DNA from: Desulfoplanes sp.
Lineage (GTDB): Bacteria > Desulfobacterota > Desulfovibrionia > Desulfovibrionales > Desulfomicrobiaceae
Direction: 5' to 3'
NCBI GenBank assembly: GCA_028708105.1
Contig: JAQVZR010000017.1
Location: forward strand, 1-13,913
Length of the DNA: 13,913 bases
This document shows, piece after piece, positions 1 through 6,943 of the stretch. The notes under the pieces are model-generated. The model had not been told where the DNA came from. It ran no database searches and saw only the letters and a program-made list of their open reading frames with translations. Each line of letters starts with the position of its first letter. Position 1 is the stretch's first letter. A program made the translations under genes and the position numbers.

Positions 1-4
1 TTTT

Positions 5-307
5 CTACTTCAGCTTTTCGATCTCCTCCTCCACTTCCTCCGCTCCCTCTGTGTAGAATTTCTGTTCATCAGGATCAAGTTCATGAAGCAAGCGAAGAAA
101 CTCTCCCGCGTGGACGCGTTCCTCGTCGGCAATGTCTTCAAGCACTTCGATGGCGAGTTTGTTGTCTGTGGATTCAGCGAGCTGCATATATAGCTGGATA
201 GCCTCGTATTCTGCCGCCACCATGAACCGTATCGCTCGCACCAGTTCTGCGTCTGTGAGTTTTCTGTCATTGGCTAGTCCTGAAAATGGGGATCCGAATT
301 CTGGCAT
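5..307 (-). CDS. Encapsulin-type ferritin-like protein (EncFtn family)
   Basis: This gene encodes a 100-residue, all-helical ferritin-like protein. Residues 18-76 align by eye with the encapsulated ferritin of Rhodospirillum rubrum. The ferroxidase ligands are present as E33 and E63-x-x-H66, with E35 and Y40 also matching; the equivalent of its Trp38 is Leu39. The protein resembles even more closely the ferritin-like domain fused to the N-terminus of the Pyrococcus furiosus encapsulin, including the acidic tail at residues 88-99. Such proteins form decamers of paired helical subunits that oxidise Fe(II) inside an encapsulin nanocompartment. The start is supported by AAGGAG about 7 nt upstream. 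The stop TAG lies at 7-5, so the protein is complete and separate from any shell protein. No clear C-terminal targeting peptide is visible. The encapsulin gene would be expected just downstream, outside the window. The family call is secure; the encapsulin partnership is inferred. Confidence 0.85.
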   Translation of the reverse strand: MPEFGSPFSGLANDRKLTDAELVRAIRFMVAAEYEAIQLYMQLAESTDNKLAIEVLEDIADEERVHAGEFLRLLHELDPDEQKFYTEGAEEVEEEIEKLK

Positions 308-369
308 GGTCGTTCTCCTTTTGTTGTGGTCTTGTTTCTGTTTCTATCCAACGTTTGGGGTCCACTTTA

Positions 370-1710
370 CTATGTAATATCTAATGCCCTAGCCCATTTT
401 TTGACCATGGCAATTAACGTCAGCACCGGAGGTGACCCAGGAGATCTTGGAAAAATGCTGGTATCACAAACGTATAATTTTTTAATTTTAAATGTTTCAA
501 GATTGTTATCTACAACAACATCAAGAGCCGCAGTACCTCCCGGGTGTCCACCGATCATTGTGCTTACAGAAATACTGTCGGGCTCACATCCGGCTTTGAT
601 GAGTATTTTTTTGCAGAGATCATCACCTTTCTTCATATTTTTTAAATCATTATCGCTCATGGGCTTTGACATCCGTCCGTTGATATCAATCGATCCGTGG
701 CTTTCATCAGCAATTTTGGTGAACATACCCATGGTATGATGCCTGCTTTTATTATACTTTATTATATTTTTGAAAAATGTTTTCCCACGTATCAACTGTG
801 AAAGCCAGGCACCATGTCCATTAACATTGCCGAGTAAAAAATGATCTGACGCTTCAAAGTCTTCACACGCATGAGTAAAGGTCATACCTTTCCACGGCCC
901 TTTATCTTTTGTAAAGCCGACGGTAACATCCATGGGGTCCATAAAAAATGATTTACCTGCGTCTTCAATACCAGATTTTTGTAAAATAACGGGCGTTCCC
1001 ATTCCTCCGGCAGCGAGTATAACCATATCTGCGTAAAGTTTTTCTGGCACATTTTTATTTCCGGAAATCCGTACACCAATGGCTTTGTTTGTGTCTTTAT
1101 CAACAAGTATTTCCTCAACCGTTGTATTTAAAACAAGGTCAGCGCCGTTGGGCCATGCCATTGCCTTTCGAACATAATCCCGGGCGGTCCAGCGTGCGTT
1201 AATCGCGCAGCCTGACATGCATGAATCACATTTGGGATTACAACGCGAAGGATCAATAAATTTGAGTTGTGGAACAACATTGAGGCCTAGGCTATCTGCT
1301 GCCTCCACCAGCCGACGGGTACCGTTCCATCCTTCCATAAACGCTTCCGGGAAGGGTGCAAGTTTCAGTTCGTTAATGGTTTCCTGAACAGTACCCTCAA
1401 GATTCATACCCAGTGTTTTTTGGAAAGATTTTGTAGGTTTGAAAGCATTACCGTTGAATACAGCAGAAGAGCCTCCAAGTGTTAAGGCACGATCAACAAT
1501 GATGCCTTCTTTCGAACGTGAAAATAGAAGGTGTTTGTCGTATAGGTCTTTGTACGTATGAAAGATACCGAGTCCTAATGAATGTTCCTTTCCTGCCTCT
1601 ATCATTAGAACTTTTTTGCCTCGTCTTACCAGTTCTAAAGCGGCTGTTGCTCCGGAAGGTCCCGTACCTACAATGATAACTTCCTGTATTCTATCTCTTA
1701 TAATAGACAT
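370..1710 (-). CDS. GMC-family FAD-dependent oxidoreductase
   Basis: This gene encodes a 446-residue flavoprotein, short for the glucose-methanol-choline oxidoreductase family (usually over 500). The FAD-binding Rossmann motif GTGPSG is at residues 15-20, followed by E38 at the end of the second strand. TLGGSSAVFNG (77-87) is the second flavin-contacting motif. LAAGGMGTP (232-240) and the C-terminal GGHPGGTA (387-394), with H389 as a candidate catalytic base, and the VCDTSIFP (414-421) and PPVLTL (427-432) stretch are typical of the GMC C-terminal half. Residues 157-168 hold four cysteines spaced C-x3-C-x2-C-x3-C, which could bind metal or an iron-sulfur cluster. The ATG at 1710 was chosen because it directly precedes the Rossmann strand. 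The frame stays open to a TTG at 1881, but that extension looks non-homologous. A short-chain dehydrogenase lies upstream and may share the substrate pathway. The substrate is unknown. Confidence 0.85.
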   Translation of the reverse strand: MSIIRDRIQEVIIVGTGPSGATAALELVRRGKKVLMIEAGKEHSLGLGIFHTYKDLYDKHLLFSRSKEGIIVDRALTLGGSSAVFNGNAFKPTKSFQKTLGMNLEGTVQETINELKLAPFPEAFMEGWNGTRRLVEAADSLGLNVVPQLKFIDPSRCNPKCDSCMSGCAINARWTARDYVRKAMAWPNGADLVLNTTVEEILVDKDTNKAIGVRISGNKNVPEKLYADMVILAAGGMGTPVILQKSGIEDAGKSFFMDPMDVTVGFTKDKGPWKGMTFTHACEDFEASDHFLLGNVNGHGAWLSQLIRGKTFFKNIIKYNKSRHHTMGMFTKIADESHGSIDINGRMSKPMSDNDLKNMKKGDDLCKKILIKAGCEPDSISVSTMIGGHPGGTAALDVVVDNNLETFKIKKLYVCDTSIFPRSPGSPPVLTLIAMVKKWARALDIT

Positions 1711-1936
1711 ATGTTCCACTGTTAGCAACAAAAAAATAGAAATTAAATTCCCGACGCACCTTCCGAGCAGAATTTTGTCCCGTAAAAGGTTTCCCCTTGC
1801 GATCCGTACACAGACCCATCCCCAGCACGCCATGAAACAAATGATTGTCCGAAAGCATGAGCCGGAACAATGTGATGGCAACGCGATTCTGTTGGCTCTT
1901 TTGTTGTTTTTTTTCGAGGGATAAACCCATTGTCAT
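1691..1936 (-). CDS. Doubtful small ORF between the dehydrogenase and the GMC oxidoreductase
   Basis: This 81-codon open frame fills most of the 267-nt gap between the dehydrogenase stop and the chosen oxidoreductase start, and its stop overlaps that start by 20 nt. The predicted product is basic and Lys/Gln-rich near the N-terminus (residues 9-17) with a hydrophobic stretch around residues 20-42. I recognise no domain. The ATG at 1936 has only an A-rich upstream sequence and no clear Shine-Dalgarno. The overlap with the next gene could reflect translational coupling, or this may be non-coding spacer or the remains of an older gene. A second, overlapping frame extends the oxidoreductase upstream over the same bases, so at most one reading is right. 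Confidence 0.2.
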   Translation of the reverse strand: MTMGLSLEKKQQKSQQNRVAITLFRLMLSDNHLFHGVLGMGLCTDRKGKPFTGQNSARKVRREFNFYFFVANSGTYVYYKR

Positions 1937-1977
1937 GATTTACTTTTTTTTATTGAATGCCCTAATTGGCACATTGT

Positions 1978-2718
1978 TTAGGCGATTCCTCCATTGGCAC
2001 CAATATTCTGCCCGGTTATCCATGATGCTTCTTCGCTAATGAGGAACATCACTAAACGGGCAATATCATTTGGTTCGCCAATCCGGCCAAGGGCAGCCAT
2101 GCCTGCAAAGCGATTAATGACTTCCTGACTTTTACCCTCAGTAAAAAGTTTTGTATTGGTTGGACCTGGTGAAATAGAGTTCACTGTAATGCCTCGTGTG
2201 CCGATTTCCTTAGCAAAAACTCTAGTAAGTTGTTCCACGGCTCCTTTGGTTGCGCTATAGGTGCCGTACGTTGGTAACATAAGACGAGTCACCGAACTGG
2301 AAAAATTAACGATGCGGCCTCCATTCTCAAGACGGATAGCAGCTTCGCGAAGGGTATTAAATGTACCTTTCACATTAATAGCGAATAAGCGGTCAAAATC
2401 TTCATCTGTTGTATCCTGAATTGTCTTATATATAACTGAACCTGCGTTATTAACAAGAATATCAATCTTCCCGAATTGAGCGACTGTTGAATCAAACATG
2501 GATCTAACTTCCGTAGAACTGCTGATATCCGCACGAATGGCAATCGCATCACCTCCTTCGGTTTTAATATCGGCGAGGACTTGATCGGCTGCAGACGTAT
2601 TGTCAAGATAGTTTACGACTACTCGAGCACCGGCCCGAGCAATTTCTTTGGCTATCTGAGCACCTATTCCACGTGAAGAACCCGTGACGATGGCGACTTT
2701 TTGTTCTAGAGGTTTCAT
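1978..2718 (-). CDS. Short-chain dehydrogenase/reductase (classical SDR, FabG-like)
   Basis: This gene encodes a 246-residue NAD(P)-dependent oxidoreductase of the classical SDR family, the usual length. The cofactor loop TGSSRGIG is at residues 12-19, NNAG at 90-93, the structural Asn in INVKG is N115, the catalytic Ser lies in the 140-142 serine run, and the YxxxK pair is Y154/K158. PGPTNTK (184-190) and the C-terminal WITGQNIGANGG stretch are also typical. R16 in the glycine-rich loop and N36 after the second strand make NADPH more likely than NADH. It resembles 3-oxoacyl-ACP reductases, but nothing nearby points to fatty acid synthesis, so the substrate is unknown. The ATG at 2718 begins immediately before the first Rossmann strand and is preceded by AAAAGG about 9 nt upstream. 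The GMC oxidoreductase downstream lies in the same direction, consistent with a shared transcript. Confidence 0.9.
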   Translation of the reverse strand: MKPLEQKVAIVTGSSRGIGAQIAKEIARAGARVVVNYLDNTSAADQVLADIKTEGGDAIAIRADISSSTEVRSMFDSTVAQFGKIDILVNNAGSVIYKTIQDTTDEDFDRLFAINVKGTFNTLREAAIRLENGGRIVNFSSSVTRLMLPTYGTYSATKGAVEQLTRVFAKEIGTRGITVNSISPGPTNTKLFTEGKSQEVINRFAGMAALGRIGEPNDIARLVMFLISEEASWITGQNIGANGGIA

Positions 2719-2720
2719 CC

Positions 2721-2801
2721 TTATGCCTTTTCTGGTCGAATGGTTAGATGAGACGCGAGTTTACGAGTCGTCTCCATCGATTTGTTGAGAATGGTTTTCA
2801 T
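2721..2801 (-). CDS. Possible 26-codon leader ORF upstream of the SDR gene
   Basis: An ATG at 2801 opens a 26-codon frame that ends in TAA only 2 nt before the dehydrogenase ATG. The peptide would be small and basic. AAAAGG abuts the ATG directly, which is too close for a good Shine-Dalgarno, so translation is doubtful. The frame spans the GAGACG/CGTCTC inverted repeat at 2750-2774. If translated, ribosome movement through it could influence initiation at the next gene. A chance frame of this length is also common. Confidence 0.15.
   Translation of the reverse strand: MKTILNKSMETTRKLASHLTIRPEKA
2750..2774. repeat. Short inverted repeat upstream of the SDR gene
   Basis: GAGACG at 2750-2755 is the reverse complement of CGTCTC at 2769-2774, and the match extends to GATG/CATC with a one-base bulge. 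The 13-nt loop contains a CGAGT direct repeat separated by TTA. It could be an operator or a leader hairpin within the 225-nt gap between the mprF-like stop and the dehydrogenase start. No other clear promoter or terminator was found in that gap. Confidence 0.3.
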
Positions 2802-2943
2802 CCTTTTGATTTGATGGGATGGACCCGCCTTTTCATCTGATCCGTACATCTCCAGTTCATCTCGTCGGTATGGGAGCATGTACCGGATTAAATATGCAGT
2901 TAGCAGGGGCAGACCCGAATGGCATCATCGCATTAAAAATATT

Positions 2944-5493
2944 TTATTTTACGAAAATTCCTTTCCAGCTGCCAGCAATCATACCGGCTATGTTCAATAA
3001 GACAGTAGGTGCACTGAAGGCTGGTGCCGCAAGATACCGCGGCTGCCAGATAGGATCAAATTTTTCTTTGTATGCGCGTAGACCTTCAAAATTATAGAAA
3101 TTATCCCCATATTTAAAGATAGCATTTCCGATTTTGTGCCACATTGGCGCCAGGGGATGATTCTCAAATCCCGACAGGGGGGACATACCAAGATTGAACC
3201 ACCTATATTCCTGATTTTTTCCCCACAACATGAGCTGGATAAATAGGTATTCCATGATACCGCCCAGTGCATCAGGTGTGTACCGCATGAGATCAATGGA
3301 CATCTCTTCCTTGCTGTCGGTTTCCCATAAGTTGGCAAAGGCAATAATGGTATCCTCCTGCATGACCACTCCACATCGGCTGCGACAAAGGTATGGTTCC
3401 GAAAAAAAACCAAGGGAAAAGCCTTTTTCAGACGTTTTCCTGGTTTTCAGCCAGGCGTCTGAAACTTTATGCAGTTCGTCCATGCGAGCTTTTACTTGCT
3501 CACGTTCCAGAATGCGAAATTCTAGGCCCAGCTTGGCAAATTTGTTATTTGTGGTGCGCAACCCTGAGCGCTTGCCGCCTTTTAGGTTGAAATCCTTCAG
3601 GGATACCCGCGCTTCCTCGCCCAGTTTAATCAGCACCAGCCCAAGATCTAGATACAGGGGCAGATGTTCCCTGGAAACCTGGTAAAATGCAATTTTGGCC
3701 CCGTTTTTATCTGCCAGCTCCCGGAATCGCCAGACCAGGGATTCGTGGGTTTCAAGCCTGCCTACCGGGTCTCCCATGGCAATCCAGTACTTTTGTGTTG
3801 TGCCATACATCAGAAAGGAGTCCTTGCTTTGCCCCCACAAAAGGCTCTTGTCCCCGATCAAGGCGAGGTGACTCTGCGTCTCCAGAGCACTGTGAACAAT
3901 GGGTTCAAGGGCATCCATTTCCGCCTGGGTCGGCAGATGAGCCTTTTCCGGCCGAATCCGCAGCATGCGGTAAAAACAAAATGACAGCATCATCATCGCA
4001 AGGATGAGCGAAGATCTCAAAAATCTTGGTGCATCTCCTCTATACGTAAACCGCCACCACAGGTCATTGGTATATTCAACATGTTTGTAGGAAAACAATC
4101 CGATCCATGTGGCACCGATGAGAACAACGCCCACAAACGCAATCCATGACCAGGAAAAGGGCATCGTAAACAATGAGGATTTCCGATAAAAAAACCGACG
4201 GGACGGTAGAAACGATAGTAAAAGTATTCCCAGTACCAAAGATTCCTGCCAGTCAAAGCCTTTTAGCAGGGAGGAGATGGCGCCGATGGCCAACAGCAAA
4301 AGGATGCCAAAATAGGCTGCATCTATTCGCAGCCGAACTGCTCGGGCCATGAACAGCAACAGAAGTCCAACAATGCTGCCGATCATGTGGGACGCTTCCA
4401 CCACCGACAGCGGCAGCGTTTCATACAACCATTTCAATGCACCACGATCCGTTGGGGTTGAACCAGAAACCAGCAGCAAGCCGCCCGAAAGAACCAGCAG
4501 AATTGAGAAAATGTGGGGAATCCCCATAGAGAGATACCCCAACGTAGCCTGGGCATTCGTTTTGACCAGGGTCCGATGCTGTAAAAGTTCATAGATCAGC
4601 AGCCCTGCCCCGGAGAGTACAAGTGGAACAAAATAATAGACAAGCCGAAACACGATCAACGCACCAAAAACAGATGATGTCGGAATACTTGTTCCCAGAA
4701 GGTAGATAAAGCTCCCTTCAAATACGCCAAGTCCCCCGGGAATTTGACTGAACAGCCCCAGAATCTGGGCGGCAATATAGACAGCGAGAAAAGCTGGAAA
4801 CGAAATGTCCCCATGAACATGGATAAATAGATATAATATAAAAGAACTTAAAAGGAGGTCGATCACGGCGATTATTGTCTGAGCAAGAGAGAGGCCAGGC
4901 CCCGGCAAAGAAAGTTCCATCCCTCTGACGATGAAAGGCTTTTTTCGGAACAGAATGATGCTCCAGTAGACAGCCAGGGCTGCCAGGGTGGACCATGCAA
5001 GCAATTGAACGGTGTGGATCAGAGGCAATGACGCACCTGGCAGCCCGGGGGAGGTCACCGTACTGATGCTGAAAATTGTTGTTGCGCCCAGCACATACAT
5101 CAGGCTTATAAACAGGGAAAACTTGATGATATCCATGCCGGAAAGGCCCCACAGACTGTAGAAACGATATCGCATGGACGCCCCGCTGATCAGCGCCTGC
5201 CCTGTAGTATTGCTGATGGAAAAACTGATCAGAGAAGCAAGGATTACGTTTCGAAACCGAACTGTCCGGCCGAGGTACCGAAGGGCCATGAAATCATATC
5301 CTGTCAAACACAGGTAATTGATTCCCGTCAGCAGGATGCCCAGCAGAATAACGGCTATGGGCATCTGCTCAAGGCTGGCTGCAATTTCTGCAATGTTATG
5401 CACTTTGAGTTCATGGTGCATAATAACTATTGCCACCAGGAACATCACAAAGCCGATGTAGGGTGTTATCCGGTGAAGAATTTTTTCAATCAT
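2944..5493 (-). CDS. mprF: MprF-like bifunctional phosphatidylglycerol aminoacyltransferase/flippase
   Basis: This gene encodes an 849-residue inner-membrane protein with MprF architecture and close to MprF length. Residues 1-300 hold the flippase-like N-terminal set of membrane segments (first at about 13-26), with the conserved Gly-rich GGLGVFEG at 253-260. Further membrane segments fall between 315 and 510. Residues 520-825 form the cytoplasmic DUF2156 aminoacyl-transfer domain, including GDKSLLW (547-553), AMGDPVG (572-578), DLMRY (734-738) and the signature stretch NFEGLRAYKEKFDP at 801-814. MprF moves lysine or alanine from charged tRNA to phosphatidylglycerol and flips the product to the outer leaflet, lowering negative surface charge and raising resistance to cationic peptides. 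Which amino acid is used cannot be read from the sequence. The start at 5493 directly precedes the first membrane helix; an extended -10 box lies about 70 nt upstream. Confidence 0.9.
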   Translation of the reverse strand: MIEKILHRITPYIGFVMFLVAIVIMHHELKVHNIAEIAASLEQMPIAVILLGILLTGINYLCLTGYDFMALRYLGRTVRFRNVILASLISFSISNTTGQALISGASMRYRFYSLWGLSGMDIIKFSLFISLMYVLGATTIFSISTVTSPGLPGASLPLIHTVQLLAWSTLAALAVYWSIILFRKKPFIVRGMELSLPGPGLSLAQTIIAVIDLLLSSFILYLFIHVHGDISFPAFLAVYIAAQILGLFSQIPGGLGVFEGSFIYLLGTSIPTSSVFGALIVFRLVYYFVPLVLSGAGLLIYELLQHRTLVKTNAQATLGYLSMGIPHIFSILLVLSGGLLLVSGSTPTDRGALKWLYETLPLSVVEASHMIGSIVGLLLLFMARAVRLRIDAAYFGILLLLAIGAISSLLKGFDWQESLVLGILLLSFLPSRRFFYRKSSLFTMPFSWSWIAFVGVVLIGATWIGLFSYKHVEYTNDLWWRFTYRGDAPRFLRSSLILAMMMLSFCFYRMLRIRPEKAHLPTQAEMDALEPIVHSALETQSHLALIGDKSLLWGQSKDSFLMYGTTQKYWIAMGDPVGRLETHESLVWRFRELADKNGAKIAFYQVSREHLPLYLDLGLVLIKLGEEARVSLKDFNLKGGKRSGLRTTNNKFAKLGLEFRILEREQVKARMDELHKVSDAWLKTRKTSEKGFSLGFFSEPYLCRSRCGVVMQEDTIIAFANLWETDSKEEMSIDLMRYTPDALGGIMEYLFIQLMLWGKNQEYRWFNLGMSPLSGFENHPLAPMWHKIGNAIFKYGDNFYNFEGLRAYKEKFDPIWQPRYLAAPAFSAPTVLLNIAGMIAGSWKGIFVK

Positions 5494-5517
5494 GCACTTC
5501 GGTCCTTAGTTAATCCG

Positions 5518-5537
5518 TCATCACAGATACGTGATGA
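5518..5537. promoter_or_regulatory. Inverted repeat in the mprF-like leader
   Basis: TCATCAC and GTGATGA form perfect 7-bp arms around a 6-nt loop, AGATAC. The repeat sits between the putative -10 box and the mprF-like start codon, about 25 nt before that codon. It could be a dimeric repressor operator or a leader hairpin; there is no T-run, so it is not a terminator. The function is inferred only from position. Confidence 0.4.
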
Positions 5538-5561
5538 GCCCCGTCTTGATTTTTTTTATGC

Positions 5562-5570
5562 ATTATACCA
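5562..5570 (-). promoter_or_regulatory. Extended -10 promoter element for the mprF-like gene
   Basis: The minus strand reads TGGTATAAT, an exact extended -10 consensus (TGnTATAAT) for the housekeeping sigma factor. Transcription would begin near 5555, giving a leader of about 60 nt. The -35 position holds only a T-rich stretch, as is common for extended -10 promoters. The site lies in the gap between the decayed hydrolase gene and the mprF-like gene, where a promoter is expected. Confidence 0.5.
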
Positions 5571-5644
5571 TGCAGTTGGCGCTAAAAACAGAGCATCACA
5601 GTAATTGCCCTGCATTGATGACGATTTTATGGTTCCTCGCTGTT

Positions 5645-6310
5645 TTAAGTGGGTAAACGGATGTAGCCCTCTACCCTAAGCACAGTGGACAGCTTGCTGA
5701 CCCGGAGCGAAAGTCGTACCAAGATCCGCCGCATCTCATCAATAGCCAGGGGATTCAACTGGTTGGATTGGCCACTTTTGATAATACGTCCAGACGCCAT
5801 GCCGTCCAGATGGGCGCTTGTGTATTTGACTACCCCGTCATCGCTGAGTCTCGGATCGCCGTCCCTCTGAACCGCTATGATCGAGTGGCCCGTAATCCAG
5901 GTTCCAGCAGGGGTATGTCAGCCAGCACCGCAAGCAGCGGGTTGTCCGGGGACATGCTGTTTGTACACTGGTAATGATGGTTTTGCTCCCGCGCAGAAGT
6001 TGTTTCACGTCGTCGGTCATGTAATCAAAACTGGCCATTGCGGTTGTAATGATGTTTGCCGACAGCGAGATCAGCCATCTGACAAGACTTCTGTTCCAGG
6101 CTTTACTTTGGAAGCTCCCGCGGTGGGGGGTACTGAAAAAGATAACTGTTTTCACAAAAGGAAGGGGTTTGACCACGAGGAGCTTATCCAGCCGAACCTT
6201 TGTTTTTTCAGGCATGTCCAGGGACGTAAGATCCTTTCTGATTACCGCCTGCAGCAGCCTGTCACCTGTATCGACCTTTTTCCCCTGGCTTTTGAGAAAT
6301 GCTGCCATAC
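5645..6310 (-). pseudogene. Decayed alpha/beta-hydrolase (lipase-like) gene, 3' remnant
   Basis: Minus-strand translation gives pieces of one alpha/beta-hydrolase in different frames. The first piece (6308-5950) has VDTGDR, then FFSTPHRGS near its middle, a hallmark of lipase-like hydrolases. The frame then shifts near 5950 into a piece containing MSPDNPLLAVLADIP, which stops near 5880. It shifts again into a piece with DDGVVKYTSAH, which carries the expected Asp region, and then SGQSN, where the family normally has the catalytic His (SGHS), and ends in TAA at 5647-5645. The N-terminal half with the nucleophile elbow GHSxGG is missing or unrecognisable upstream of about 6350. Two frameshifts, the lost His and the missing N-terminus make this a dead gene. 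Sequencing errors could explain the frameshifts but not the missing half. Confidence 0.75.
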
Positions 6311-6356
6311 GCTGACAGGGGGAACCGTAGTCGTTCGATTTCTTCGTGGCCCACCA

Positions 6357-6403
6357 GAAGGGAAAAGGACTTACGCCGTTTCGGCGTAAGTCCTTTTCCC
6401 TTC
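6357..6403. terminator. Perfect 22-bp hairpin, probable terminator
   Basis: Arms 6357-6378 and 6382-6403 are perfect reverse complements around a 3-nt TTT loop on the plus strand (AAA on the minus strand). On the plus strand a T-rich tract (6405-6414) follows. On the minus strand the second arm itself contains T-rich sequence and the hairpin begins about 30 nt after the response-regulator stop codon. It most likely ends the signalling operon, and the plus-strand T-tract suggests it works in both directions. Its length and perfection also allow a mobile or extragenic repeat origin. Confidence 0.65.
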
Positions 6404-6432
6404 CTTATTTTTTTCCCCATGGCATTTTTTCT

Positions 6433-6882
6433 TTACATTTTGGGTGGGAATTTGACCACTGTAAACCAGAAGCCTTCAATTTGCTCCACCATCTTTGCAA
6501 ACGCTTCCAGTCCCACCGGTTTTGTCACGTAGCAATTGGCGCCCAGAGCATAGGTTCGTGCGATATCCTCATTGGCCGCAGAGGTGGTCAGGATAACCAC
6601 GGGTATGGTTTTCAAATGTTCATCCTGCTTGATTGCCTGTAATACATCACGCCCATCCATGGCGGGAAGATTCAGGTCCAGCCATATCAAATCCGGGCGA
6701 AGTGCTGTTGCAAACTCTCCTTCACGATTCAGATACGCCAGGGCATCTTTCCCATTTGTGACCACGTTGAGTTTGATTTTTATTTTGGTATCCTTGAGGA
6801 CTTCCTGGGTCAGTCGGATATCACCGGGGTCGTCCTCAATATATAAAATCTCTATGGATTTTAATCTATTGTCATTGTTCAT
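6433..6882 (-). CDS. Rcp1-like single-domain response regulator
   Basis: This gene encodes a 149-residue receiver protein with no output domain. The acidic pocket is E16-D17-D18, the phosphoacceptor is D69 in IWLDLNLP, the switch Thr is T99 and the conserved Lys is K121 in VTKP. The EDDPGD opening, the short insertion at YLNREGEF (50-57) and the C-terminal FWFTVVKFP stretch match the Rcp1-type regulators found beside phytochromes and other multi-domain kinases. It probably takes phosphate from the histidine kinase encoded just upstream and passes the signal on through protein contact. The start at 6882 has GGAGA about 6 nt upstream. It is the last gene of the signalling block, followed by the 22-bp hairpin. 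Confidence 0.92.
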   Translation of the reverse strand: MNNDNRLKSIEILYIEDDPGDIRLTQEVLKDTKIKIKLNVVTNGKDALAYLNREGEFATALRPDLIWLDLNLPAMDGRDVLQAIKQDEHLKTIPVVILTTSAANEDIARTYALGANCYVTKPVGLEAFAKMVEQIEGFWFTVVKFPPKM

Positions 6883-6943
6883 AGCGTCTCCAAGTATCTT
6901 GCTATTAAGGTATCATTGTACATTTGAATTGTGTTTTGTACGT

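Noticed and set aside
290..301. GGATCCGAATTC, adjacent BamHI and EcoRI sites just inside the ferritin-like gene, like a vector polylinker
   Set aside because: The bases encode residues 3-6 of a natural-looking N-terminus with a proper upstream Shine-Dalgarno and no further vector sequence. Chance is the simpler explanation, although contamination cannot be fully excluded.
2819..3097. 92-codon plus-strand ORF spanning the gap and the end of the mprF-like gene
   Set aside because: Most of it is antisense to the conserved C-terminus of the mprF-like protein and it shows no recognisable motif or ribosome-binding site.
5877..6389. 170-codon plus-strand ORF
   Set aside because: It is antisense to the hydrolase remnant, whose minus-strand frames carry clear family motifs, and it runs into the hairpin.
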